Shown here: piece after piece, positions 1 through 5,977 of the stretch
Position numbering within the stretch: the first letter of the stretch is position 1
Layout of the letters: the number at the start of each line of letters is the position of its first letter
NCBI GenBank assembly: GCA_900769375.1
Contig: CAAGGN010000065.1
Span: forward strand, 1-10,597
Length of the DNA stretch: 10,597 nt
Reading direction: 5' to 3'
Source: Clostridia bacterium
GTDB lineage: Bacteria > Bacillota > Clostridia > Oscillospirales > Acutalibacteraceae
The notes under the pieces: generated by a model
Databases searched by the model: none
Told to the model about the DNA's origin: nothing
What the model saw: the letters and a program-made list of their open reading frames with translations, nothing else
Translations under genes and position numbers: made by a program

Positions 1-95
1 CCGGCAGTTTTACCGTTGCCGGAACCATGACCTCTGCCTATACGCTTTGATTCTTTTGTAGAACCAACTGCGGGAGATAATTCATGCAATTTCAT
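1..95 (-). CDS. rplO: 50S ribosomal protein L15 (uL15), N-terminal part, cut by window edge
   Basis: L15 is a late-assembling large-subunit protein that binds 23S rRNA near the central protuberance. Only 31 complete codons plus two bases are present; the gene continues past the left edge. The visible N-terminus opens MKLHELSPAVGS and continues into the basic, glycine-rich stretch RIGRGHGSGNGKTAG, which is the signature N-terminus of bacterial L15. The ATG at 95 is preceded by AAGGAGGTG with 7 nt spacing. It follows rpmD after a 51-nt gap, in the normal spc order (L30 then L15, with secY expected next outside the window). The identification rests on this N-terminal motif plus the gene order. 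Confidence 0.95.
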   Translation of the reverse strand, partial: MKLHELSPAVGSTKESKRIGRGHGSGNGKTA

Positions 96-118
96 TGTTG
101 CACCTCCTTGCTTAATTA

Positions 119-133
119 GCGGTTATTAACCGC
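119..133 (-). repeat. short hairpin in the rpmD-rplO gap
   Basis: The perfect inverted repeat GCGGTT-AAT-AACCGC has a 6 bp stem and a 3 nt loop. It lies between the rpmD stop codon and the rplO Shine-Dalgarno sequence. No T-run follows it, so it is not an intrinsic terminator. A role in mRNA stability or processing, or in spacing the two genes, is inference only. Confidence 0.55.
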
Positions 134-146
134 CATGTAAAATCTA

Positions 147-344
147 TTAGCCTTCAATAATCTTTACAAGGTGTGATACCTTGTTGATTTTACCTCTGGT
201 CTGTGCGTTGTCAGGCTGTACCTTAACGTCGCCTACCTTGTGAAGACCTAAAGATTCTACTGTTGCGATTTGGTCCTTTTTAGAACCTATTGTGCTCTTT
301 ACGAGTTTAATAGTAAGGCCGGCAGCCTTTTTCTTTGTTGCCAT
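147..344 (-). CDS. rpmD: 50S ribosomal protein L30 (uL30)
   Basis: L30 is a small large-subunit protein that binds 23S rRNA. The 65-residue product has the bacterial L30 fold signature: LTIKLVKSTIGSKKDQ, then a SLGLHKVGD helix-turn, and a C-terminal RGKINKVSHLVKI segment. It is a few residues longer than the usual 58-60 because of a lysine-rich N-terminal extension (MATKKKAAG). The ATG at 344 has AAGGAGGAGC about 8 nt upstream, and that Shine-Dalgarno sequence overlaps the TAA stop of rpsE, so the two genes are probably translationally coupled. It lies between S5 and L15, the standard spc position. Confidence 0.97.
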   Translation of the reverse strand: MATKKKAAGLTIKLVKSTIGSKKDQIATVESLGLHKVGDVKVQPDNAQTRGKINKVSHLVKIIEG

Positions 345-358
345 AGTGCTGCTCCTCC

Positions 359-862
359 TTAACCTATAATTTCCTTAGCAGTTTTGCCGCGGACAGCTGC
401 AACCTGTTCAGCGTCACGAAGAGCAGCGAGGCCCTGTACAGTAGCGCGAACTACATTGCACGGATTGTTCGAACGAAGAGCCTTAGTACGGATATCTTTA
501 ATACCAACAGTTTCAACAACTGCACGAACCGCACCGCCGGCGATAACACCGGTACCGGGAGCAGCGGGCTTTAGAAGCACGCGACCTGCGCCGAACTCTC
601 CGATAATTTCGTGGGGAATAGTAGTGCCTTTAAGGGAAACTTTAATGAGGTTCTTCTTAGCGTCCTCAATACCCTTACGGATGGCATCCGGAACTTCGCC
701 GGCTTTACCAAGACCGTAGCCAACTATACCGTTTCCGTCACCAACAACCACTAATGCTGCGAACTTCATAATACGTCCGCCCTTAACGGTCTTGGATACA
801 CGGTTTATAGAAACTACACGTTCCTGTAAATCTAATGTTGATGCATCAATATTTGTAGCCAA
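359..862 (-). CDS. rpsE: 30S ribosomal protein S5 (uS5), TTG start
   Basis: S5 is a small-subunit protein near the decoding centre and mRNA entry; it takes part in translational fidelity and helicase activity. The 167-residue product has the N-terminal double-stranded-RNA-binding-like domain (about residues 11-75, with VKGGRIMKFAALVVVGD and EVPDAIRKGIEDAKKNL). The C-terminal domain follows (GTTIPHEIIGEFGAGRVLLK, APGTGVIAGGAVRAVVE, and an ending RGKTAKEIIG). The start codon is TTG at 862: an AGGAGGAGG ribosome binding site sits 7-10 nt upstream, the N-terminus aligns with known S5 proteins from here, and no in-frame ATG occurs until inside the RNA-binding domain. It follows rplR, whose tandem TAATAA stop runs directly into the Shine-Dalgarno sequence. 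Confidence 0.97.
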   Translation of the reverse strand: MATNIDASTLDLQERVVSINRVSKTVKGGRIMKFAALVVVGDGNGIVGYGLGKAGEVPDAIRKGIEDAKKNLIKVSLKGTTIPHEIIGEFGAGRVLLKPAAPGTGVIAGGAVRAVVETVGIKDIRTKALRSNNPCNVVRATVQGLAALRDAEQVAAVRGKTAKEIIG

Positions 863-880
863 AAGTATTCCTCCTCCTTA

Positions 881-1240
881 TTAGAACTTGAGGCCGCCCT
901 CACGGGCACCTTCGGCAAGCTCCTTAACGCGACCGTGATATACGTATCCGCCGCGGTCAAAAACAACCTCAGAGATACCCTTTGCGGTAGCGCGTTCAGC
1001 GATTAACTGTCCAACCTTACGCGCACCCTCTTTATTAGAACCGCTAAGACCGAAATCCTTTTCGTTAGAAGCGGCTGCCGCGAGAGTTACGCCGTTTACA
1101 TCATCGATAAGCTGGGCGTAAATGTGGCTGTTGGAGCGGAATACATCAAGACGAGGACAAGCTGCGGTGCCGTTGATTTTAGAACGAACGCGGGCATGGC
1201 GCTTAATTCTTGCCTTATTGCTGTTCGGTTTAGTAACCAT
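881..1240 (-). CDS. rplR: 50S ribosomal protein L18 (uL18)
   Basis: L18 binds 5S rRNA together with L5 and brings it into the central protuberance of the large subunit. The product has 119 residues, typical for bacteria. It has a basic N-terminus (NKARIKRHARVRSKI), the conserved CPRLDVFRSNSHIYAQLIDD strand region near residues 28-47, and a C-terminus with VVFDRGGYVYHGRVKELAEG and REGGLKF, all family hallmarks. The ATG at 1240 is preceded by AAAGGAGTG. The gene ends in tandem stops TAATAA. Gaps to rplF (18 nt) and rpsE (18 nt) are those of a tight operon. Confidence 0.97.
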   Translation of the reverse strand: MVTKPNSNKARIKRHARVRSKINGTAACPRLDVFRSNSHIYAQLIDDVNGVTLAAAASNEKDFGLSGSNKEGARKVGQLIAERATAKGISEVVFDRGGYVYHGRVKELAEGAREGGLKF

Positions 1241-1258
1241 TTTCTATACACTCCTTTA

Positions 1259-1807
1259 TTATTTCTTACTACCCTTGGCTGCCTTACCTTCTTTGCGGCG
1301 GATGTGTTCGTCAGAGTACTTAATACCCTTGCCTTTATAGGGCTCGGGAGGTCTCTTCTTGCGAACGTCTGCTGCAAACTGGCCAACCATCTGCTTATCT
1401 GCACCGCTGATAATAATCTTATCAGGAGCCGGTACATCGATTTGAATACCGTCAATTTCAGGAATAATTACCTGATGGGAATAACCAAGGTTCATTACAA
1501 GGTTACTGCCCTGCTTCTGTGCACGGTAACCGACACCGTTGATTTCAAGTGTCTTGGAATAACCCTCGGAAACACCCTTAACCATATTGGCGATAAGTGT
1601 TCTGGTGAGACCGTGTAAGGAGCGGTGTTCCTTATTGTCGGTGGGACGGGTAACTACGATATTACCCTCTTCAACTGCAACGTTAATGTCTGCGTTGAAG
1701 GTGTAGGTGAGTTCGCCCTTAGCGCCCTTTACAGTAATAACATTGCCGTCAAACTTAACGTCAACACCTGCAGGAATCGCGATGGGCATCTTTCCTATTC
1801 TAGACAT
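1259..1807 (-). CDS. rplF: 50S ribosomal protein L6 (uL6)
   Basis: L6 binds the sarcin-ricin loop region of 23S rRNA next to the factor-binding site. The 182-residue product starts MSRIGKMPIAIPAGV and contains the two repeated alpha/beta domains of the family. The first includes GELTYTF and HGLTRTLIANMVKGVSEGY; the second carries LEINGVGYRAQKQG and the C-terminal signature PPEPYKGKGIKYSDEHIRRK followed by EGKAAK. The start at 1807 is chosen over an in-frame ATG at 1828 because AAGGAGGTG lies 7 nt before it and the family begins MSRIG. It ends in tandem TAATAA. The Shine-Dalgarno sequence overlaps the stop of rpsH, implying coupling. Confidence 0.97.
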   Translation of the reverse strand: MSRIGKMPIAIPAGVDVKFDGNVITVKGAKGELTYTFNADINVAVEEGNIVVTRPTDNKEHRSLHGLTRTLIANMVKGVSEGYSKTLEINGVGYRAQKQGSNLVMNLGYSHQVIIPEIDGIQIDVPAPDKIIISGADKQMVGQFAADVRKKRPPEPYKGKGIKYSDEHIRRKEGKAAKGSKK

Positions 1808-1821
1808 AACCTTGCACCTCC

Positions 1822-2220
1822 TTACCAAACAAATGCGAGAACTTCGCCGCCGATATTGGCTTTGCGAGCCTGCTTGTCTGTCATAATACCTTTAGAGGTG
1901 GAAAGTATTGCAATACCAAGGCCTTTCATAACCTTAGGCATATCCTCTACGTTAGTGTAGATACGCAAACCGGGCTTAGAAACTCTGCGGATTCCGCTTA
2001 TGGTCTGCGATTTGTTGGCGCCATACTTCAAAACGATATGAATAACGCCCTGCTTACCGTCTTCTTCAACGGTAAAGCTGCTGATGTAACCTTCATCAAG
2101 AAGAATCTGAGCAATTGCCTTCTTAACCTTTGATGCAGGAACATCTACCGAATCATGTTTAGCTGCGGATGCATTACGAATTCTCGTAAGCATATCAGCA
2201 ATAGTATCGGTGATTTGCAT
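1822..2220 (-). CDS. rpsH: 30S ribosomal protein S8 (uS8)
   Basis: S8 is a primary binder of 16S rRNA helix 21 and organises the central domain of the small subunit. In E. coli it also represses the spc operon. The 132-residue product begins with the conserved TDTIADMLTRIRNASAAKHD and ends with the family signature STSKGIMTDKQARKANIGGE followed by VLAFVW; RRVSKPGLRIY is also present. The ATG at 2220 has AAAGGAGGT 8 nt upstream. A 27-nt gap separates it from rpsN. S8 feedback on this operon is known in E. coli; I see no obvious copy of its target hairpin here. Confidence 0.97.
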   Translation of the reverse strand: MQITDTIADMLTRIRNASAAKHDSVDVPASKVKKAIAQILLDEGYISSFTVEEDGKQGVIHIVLKYGANKSQTISGIRRVSKPGLRIYTNVEDMPKVMKGLGIAILSTSKGIMTDKQARKANIGGEVLAFVW

Positions 2221-2247
2221 GCCGTAAACCTCCTTTAGATTTGCGCC

Positions 2248-2433
2248 TTACCAACTTGCCTTCTTAACTCCGGGAATCTCACCTTTATAAGCGAGTTCTC
2301 TGAAGCAGATACGGCAGATGCCGTATTTGCGAAGATAAGCGTGGGGGCGGCCACAGATTTTGCATCTGTTATATTCTCTGGTTGAAAACTTAGCGGGACG
2401 AGCCTGCTTAACCTTCATAGATGTTTTAGCCAT
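2248..2433 (-). CDS. rpsN: 30S ribosomal protein S14, zinc-binding (type Z, uS14)
   Basis: S14 is a 30S head protein. At 61 residues this is the short zinc-containing form. Four cysteines in two CxxC pairs (CKIC at 24-27, CRIC at 40-43) form the zinc site, and the protein ends with the typical YKGEIPGVKKASW. The longer zinc-free S14, which some Bacillota keep as a second copy for zinc starvation, is not in this window. The ATG at 2433 is preceded by AAGGAGAAGG, whose first bases form part of the TAA stop of rplE (TAAGGAG), so the two are probably coupled. The symbol rpsZ (rpsN1) is used for this form in some genomes. Confidence 0.97.
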   Translation of the reverse strand: MAKTSMKVKQARPAKFSTREYNRCKICGRPHAYLRKYGICRICFRELAYKGEIPGVKKASW

Positions 2434-2445
2434 AGTTCCTTCTCC

Positions 2446-2985
2446 TTATCTCGCAAACGGAGCACCCATAAGAGTTAATAACTCGCGGGCCTCTTCATCT
2501 GTCTTTGCAGTAGTAACGAAAATTATATCCATACCGCGTACTTTGTCGATTTTATCATACTCGATTTCGGGGAATATCAACTGTTCCTTAACGCCCATAG
2601 CATAGTTGCCACGACCGTCAAAGGCATTGGGGTTGATACCTCTGAAGTCTCTAACTCTCGGAAGAGCAGTATTGAAAAGTCTTTCAACAAATTCGTACAT
2701 TCTTTCACCGCGGAGTGTTACCTTAACGCCAATGGGAGAGCCCTCACGGAGCTTAAAGTTGGCGACAGATTTCTTAGCGCGGCAAGGTACGGCCTTCTGA
2801 CCTGTAATTTTGCCGAGGTCGGTGATAACAGCATCGATAACCTTAGAGTTATCCTTTGCTTCACCGCAACCTACATTGATAACGACCTTATCGAGTTTCG
2901 GAATCTGCATGACGCTCTTATATCCAAATTTGGTCATCAATGCAGGAGCTATTGAATTTTTATATTCATTTCCAAGCGTTGACAT
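2446..2985 (-). CDS. rplE: 50S ribosomal protein L5 (uL5)
   Basis: L5 binds 5S rRNA with L18 and touches S13 and the P-site tRNA from the central protuberance. The 179-residue product is of normal length. Family motifs include YKSVMQIPKLDKVVINVGCG near residues 23-42, GQKAVPCRAKKSVANFKLRE, a central RLFNTALPRVRDFRGI segment and the C-terminal GMDIIFVTTAKTDEEARELL. The ATG at 2985 has GGAGGAAC upstream; an ATG seven bases earlier is out of frame. A 20-nt gap follows rplX. Confidence 0.97.
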   Translation of the reverse strand: MSTLGNEYKNSIAPALMTKFGYKSVMQIPKLDKVVINVGCGEAKDNSKVIDAVITDLGKITGQKAVPCRAKKSVANFKLREGSPIGVKVTLRGERMYEFVERLFNTALPRVRDFRGINPNAFDGRGNYAMGVKEQLIFPEIEYDKIDKVRGMDIIFVTTAKTDEEARELLTLMGAPFAR

Positions 2986-3005
2986 TTGTCATGTTCCTCC
3001 TACTC

Positions 3006-3329
3006 TTAAAGTTCTGCGCCGCATTTTTTGCAAACGCGGGTTTTCTTACCATCTTTACCTATAACGTTGCCAATTCTGGTGGGCTTGTTGCACTTGGGGC
3101 AAACAACCTGAACCTTGCTGGCGTAGATAGCGCTTTCGGTCTCGATGATACCGGAGGGATCTCCGGCTTTTCTGGGCTTAACATGCTTCTTAACCTTGTT
3201 TAAGCCCTCTACTATTACTTTACCCTCTTTGGGGCTAACCTCAAGTACCTTTCCGGTCTTCTTGCGGTCCTTAGCATCTCCTGTAAGGAGTACTACAGTA
3301 TCGCCGGTTTTAATGCGAAGTTTACTCAT
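3006..3329 (-). CDS. rplX: 50S ribosomal protein L24 (uL24) with C-terminal CxxC pairs
   Basis: L24 is an assembly-initiator protein that binds the 5' end of 23S rRNA near the exit tunnel. The product has 107 residues from the preferred start. An N-terminal KOW motif (about residues 5-32: RIKTGDTVVLLTGDAKDRKKTGKV is interrupted only for length here) is followed by VIVEGLNKVKKHVKP and the GIIETESAIYASKV strand. The C-terminus has CPKC (77-80) and CKKC (100-103), a possible zinc ribbon. The ATG at 3329 is favoured: GGGAGGTAAA lies about 9 nt upstream and the family begins close to here. An in-frame ATG at 3347 overlaps the rplN stop (TAATG) but lies upstream of that ribosome binding site. Confidence 0.95.
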   Translation of the reverse strand: MSKLRIKTGDTVVLLTGDAKDRKKTGKVLEVSPKEGKVIVEGLNKVKKHVKPRKAGDPSGIIETESAIYASKVQVVCPKCNKPTRIGNVIGKDGKKTRVCKKCGAEL

Positions 3330-3346
3330 ATTCAATTTACCTCCCA

Positions 3347-3715
3347 TTAAAGTACTTCCGGAGCAAGAGAAAGGATCTTAGTATAATCCTTTTCACGAAG
3401 CTCACGGGCTACCGGTCCAAAAATACGGGTACCACGGGGGTTCTTATCATCACGGATAATTACTGCCGCATTTTCGTCGAATCTGATGTATGTGCCGTCA
3501 TTGCGACGAAGGCCCTTTGCAGAACGAACCACAACTGCCTTTACTACATCGCCCTTCTTTACTGTACCGCCGGGAGCGGCCTTTTTAACAGAAGCAACGA
3601 TAACATCGCCAATGTTGGCATACCTCCTTCTGGAGCCGCCAAGAACGCGGATGCACATAATTTCTTTTGCACCGGTATTGTCGGCAACCTTGAGGTAACT
3701 CTGTTGTTGTATCAC
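3347..3715 (-). CDS. rplN: 50S ribosomal protein L14 (uL14), GTG start
   Basis: L14 lies at the subunit interface, contacts 16S rRNA in bridge B8, and is the binding site of the silencing factor RsfS. The 122-residue product starts MIQQQSYLKVADNTGAKEIM, the highly conserved L14 opening. It continues with CIRVLGGSRRRYANIGD and ends DKNPRGTRIFGPVARELR followed by a short tail, normal for the family. The start codon is GTG at 3715, set by AAGGAGG with 8 nt spacing and by the conserved N-terminus. The upstream gene rpsQ ends in TAG 18 nt away. Confidence 0.97.
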   Translation of the reverse strand: MIQQQSYLKVADNTGAKEIMCIRVLGGSRRRYANIGDVIVASVKKAAPGGTVKKGDVVKAVVVRSAKGLRRNDGTYIRFDENAAVIIRDDKNPRGTRIFGPVARELREKDYTKILSLAPEVL

Positions 3716-3733
3716 AGTGGTTTCCTCCTTAGA

Positions 3734-3991
3734 CTACTTAGCCTTTTCGATTATTTCGGCAACGCGCCATCTCTTATCCTTAGAGAGAGGTCTCGTTTCC
3801 ATAATAAGAACTCTGTCGCCGAGGCCACAGGTATTGTTCTCATCATGAGCCTTAAGTCTGATAGTGTTTTTAATGATCTTCTTGTAGAGCGGATGCTTTA
3901 CGTTGTCTTCAATAGCAACTACAACGGTCTTATCCATTTTATTGCTTACAACCTTGCCCACTCTGGTTTTACGAAGGTTTCTTTCGCTCAT
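3734..3991 (-). CDS. rpsQ: 30S ribosomal protein S17 (uS17)
   Basis: S17 is a primary 16S rRNA binding protein of the 5' domain with an OB-fold. The product has 85 residues. The signature TRVGKVVSNKMDKTVVVAIE spans residues 9-28, with HPLYKKIIKNT after it and GDRVLIMETRPLSKDKRWRV in the second half, as expected. The ATG at 3991 has GGGAGGTACG upstream. It ends with TAG, whereas most neighbours use TAA. It sits between L29 and L14 as in other bacteria. Confidence 0.97.
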   Translation of the reverse strand: MSERNLRKTRVGKVVSNKMDKTVVVAIEDNVKHPLYKKIIKNTIRLKAHDENNTCGLGDRVLIMETRPLSKDKRWRVAEIIEKAK

Positions 3992-4010
3992 TTAGACGTA
4001 CCTCCCTACT

Positions 4011-4217
4011 TTAAGCGTTAGCGCTGTCTGCGATTTCTTTCTCGCGAATAATGGTCTGAACGCGAGCGATATCTTTCTTGACAGCAACTATGCGCATGGG
4101 GTTGTCGAGCTGGTTAATGGCATGTTGGAAACGAAGATGGAATAATTCATCCTTAAGCTTTGCCAACTGCTCATTGAGCTCGGGTAAAGTGTTTTCTCTG
4201 ATTTCCTTTGCATTCAT
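4011..4217 (-). CDS. rpmC: 50S ribosomal protein L29 (uL29)
   Basis: L29 is a small two-helix protein beside the polypeptide exit tunnel and helps form the docking site for trigger factor and SRP. The 68-residue product has the usual pattern MNAKEIRENTLPELNEQLAK, then the family motif KDELFHLRFQHAINQLDNPM and the helix VKKDIARVQTIIREKE. Its ATG overlaps the rplP stop by one base (TAATG), and the preceding GGTGGTGAG is a modest ribosome binding site. Translation is therefore likely to depend partly on ribosomes finishing rplP. Confidence 0.96.
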   Translation of the reverse strand: MNAKEIRENTLPELNEQLAKLKDELFHLRFQHAINQLDNPMRIVAVKKDIARVQTIIREKEIADSANA

Positions 4218-4639
4218 TACTGCTCACCACCCTGTTCTTTACCTATAAACTTACATTTGATAGGCAGTTTGTTAGCTGCAAGACGCATTGCCTCGCGAGC
4301 CAATTCCTCGGATACGCCGCCGATTTCGAACATAACGCGTCCGGGTTTTACCACTGCTACCCAATACTCAGGAGAGCCCTTACCTTTACCCATTCGGGTT
4401 TCAGCGGGTTTCTTGGTTATTGGCTTGTCAGGGAAAATTTTGATCCATACTTTACCGCCACGTTTGATATAACGAGTCATAGCAATACGGGCTGCCTCTA
4501 TCTGATTAGAGGTTATCCATGCGGGTTCAAGCGCCTGCAAACCGAAATCGCCGTGAGAAACCTTATTGCCTCTCATTGCTTCACCGGTCATTCTGCCGCG
4601 GTGTACCCTACGGAATTTAGTACGCTTAGGCATTAACAT
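4217..4639 (-). CDS. rplP: 50S ribosomal protein L16 (uL16)
   Basis: L16 organises the A-site side of the peptidyl transferase region and is one of the last proteins added to the large subunit. The 140-residue product starts MLMPKRTKFRRVHRGRMTG, matching the ML(M/L)PKR opening of Bacillota L16. It carries the signatures GLQALEPAWITSNQIEAARI and MTRYIKRGGKVWIKIFPDKP, with RMGKGKGSPEYWVAVVKPG after them. The first ATG (4639) is chosen over the in-frame ATG at 4633 by this alignment. It overlaps the rpsC stop by one base (TAATG). The upstream GAGAGGGGG lies about 12 nt away, longer than ideal, and runs into a GGGCGCCC palindrome, so re-initiation after rpsC is probably important. Confidence 0.96.
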   Translation of the reverse strand: MLMPKRTKFRRVHRGRMTGEAMRGNKVSHGDFGLQALEPAWITSNQIEAARIAMTRYIKRGGKVWIKIFPDKPITKKPAETRMGKGKGSPEYWVAVVKPGRVMFEIGGVSEELAREAMRLAANKLPIKCKFIGKEQGGEQ

Positions 4640-5304
4640 TAGCGGGCGCCCCCTCTCTTATTAGTTCTGCGGTTCTCATTGAGAACTTCGCCCTTATAAA
4701 TCCAAACCTTAACACCGATTCTGCCGTAGGTTGTATCTGCCTCTGCAAAACCGTAGTCAATGTCTGCTCTAAGGGTCTGAAGCGGAATGGTACCTTCATG
4801 ATACTGTTCGCTTCTTGCGATTTCAGCGCCGCCAAGACGACCTGAAACCTGAGTTTTGATACCCTTAACGCCAAGGCGCATTGCTCTGCCGATGGCGAGC
4901 TTCATAGCGCGACGGAAGGATACACGCTTTTCAAGCTGTACTGCGATGTTTTCTGCAACAAGCTGTGCATCTGCATCGGGATTCTTTATCTCAACGATAT
5001 TGATTACTACAGTCTTTCCAAGCATATTCTGGCAGGTTTCGCGTAACTTTTCAATTTCAGAACCGTTACGACCGATTACCATGCCGGGCTTAGCGCAGTG
5101 AATGTGAATTCTAACGCGCTTAGCATCACGTTCGATTTCGATTTTAGCAATACCTGCAGTAGCTAACGCTTTCTTGAGGTATTTACGGAGGTTATAGTCC
5201 TCAACTAACGTATCACCAAAGGTGCTGTCATTAGCAAACCAACGTGAATCCCAGTTTTTAATAACACCAACACGCAAACCGTGGGGATTTACTTTCTGGC
5301 CCAT
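4639..5304 (-). CDS. rpsC: 30S ribosomal protein S3 (uS3)
   Basis: S3 lies at the mRNA entry channel of the 30S head and takes part in mRNA unwinding. The 221-residue product has the N-terminal MGQKVNPHGLRVGVIKNWDS. A type II KH domain follows, with the nucleic-acid-binding loop GMVIGRNG at residues 74-81. The C-terminal domain contains RRAMKLAIGRAMRLGVKGIK and VSGRLGGAEIARSE, then GRIGVKVWIYKGEV. The ATG at 5304 has AAGGAGGTTAAATT directly before it. The end of the gene is GC-rich (RGGAR) and serves as the translation start region of rplP. Confidence 0.97.
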   Translation of the reverse strand: MGQKVNPHGLRVGVIKNWDSRWFANDSTFGDTLVEDYNLRKYLKKALATAGIAKIEIERDAKRVRIHIHCAKPGMVIGRNGSEIEKLRETCQNMLGKTVVINIVEIKNPDADAQLVAENIAVQLEKRVSFRRAMKLAIGRAMRLGVKGIKTQVSGRLGGAEIARSEQYHEGTIPLQTLRADIDYGFAEADTTYGRIGVKVWIYKGEVLNENRRTNKRGGAR

Positions 5305-5320
5305 AATTTAACCTCCTTAC

Positions 5321-5656
5321 TTAAATCTCACGTTCTTTGAGAACGAGTGTCATATGGCTGGTTCTCTTTAAGATGCGATGTGCACGACCGTGATCCTTAG
5401 GACGAATTCTCTTAAGAATGGGTCCGGGACATACGAGGCACTCTGCAACGTAAAGTCTTGCCATATCCATATTTTTGTTTTCTGCATTTGCCATTGCTGA
5501 CTTAAGCAGCTTCTCTAAATACTCACAAGCGGACTTAGGAGTAAATTTGAGTATAGCCATAGCTTTGTCAGCGTCCTGATTTCTGATTAAATCAAGAACA
5601 ATCTTCACCTTACGGGGTGAGATACGGGCATATTTAAGTGTTGCCCTTGCTTCCAT
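5321..5656 (-). CDS. rplV: 50S ribosomal protein L22 (uL22)
   Basis: L22 is an early-assembly protein whose extended hairpin lines the exit tunnel; mutations in that hairpin can give macrolide resistance. The 111-residue product begins MEARATLKYARISPRKVKIV, the standard opening. The tunnel hairpin region at about residues 78-97 contains the signature KRIRPKDHGRAHRILKRTSH, with no insertion or deletion apparent. The ATG at 5656 is chosen because AAAGGAGAG lies close upstream and the family starts here; a longer in-frame reading back to 5755 only overlaps rpsS. Gaps to rpsS (22 nt) and rpsC (16 nt) are short. Confidence 0.97.
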   Translation of the reverse strand: MEARATLKYARISPRKVKIVLDLIRNQDADKAMAILKFTPKSACEYLEKLLKSAMANAENKNMDMARLYVAECLVCPGPILKRIRPKDHGRAHRILKRTSHMTLVLKEREI

Positions 5657-5678
5657 AGTTAACTCTCCTTTCGGCCGC

Positions 5679-5954
5679 TTACTTACCGGTTGTTTTTGCG
5701 CCGGCGTGACCTTTGAATGTTCTTGTCGGTGCGAATTCACCGAGCTTATGGCCAACCATATCCTCTGTTACATATACAGGCACGTGCTTACGGCCGTCAT
5801 GAACAGCAAAAGTGTGTCCGACGAAATCGGGGAATATGGTGGACGAACGGCTCCAGGTTTTAAGCACGCGCTTTTCACCGGCTTCATTCATTTCTTTGAC
5901 TCTTTTGTACAACACGGGTTGCACATAAGGGCCTTTTTTAATGCTTCTTCCCAT
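5679..5954 (-). CDS. rpsS: 30S ribosomal protein S19 (uS19)
   Basis: S19 forms a heterodimer with S13 in the 30S head and contacts tRNA and intersubunit bridges. The 91-residue product starts MGRSIKKGPYVQPVLYKRVK. It carries KTWSRSSTIFPDFVGHTFAV and the signature HVPVYVTEDMVGHKLGEFAP followed by TRTFKGH. The length is normal. The ATG at 5954 is preceded by AAAGGAGAAATT. It lies between L2 and L22, the conserved S10 order. Confidence 0.97.
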   Translation of the reverse strand: MGRSIKKGPYVQPVLYKRVKEMNEAGEKRVLKTWSRSSTIFPDFVGHTFAVHDGRKHVPVYVTEDMVGHKLGEFAPTRTFKGHAGAKTTGK

Positions 5955-5977
5955 TATGAATTTCTCCTTTCGTGGAC

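Noticed and set aside
1124..1618. Long plus-strand open frame of 164 codons opposite rplF and rplR
   Set aside because: It is antisense to two certain ribosomal genes, has no ribosome binding site and no recognisable domain. The same holds for the other plus-strand frames across the cluster.
1808..1828. Start of L6 at the ATG at 1828
   Set aside because: The added residues MVRRCKV are not family-like and the strong AAGGAGGTG lies downstream of this ATG.
5657..5755. 33-codon N-terminal extension of L22 from an ATG at 5755
   Set aside because: It overlaps rpsS almost entirely, does not match the family N-terminus, and the start at 5656 has its own AAAGGAG.
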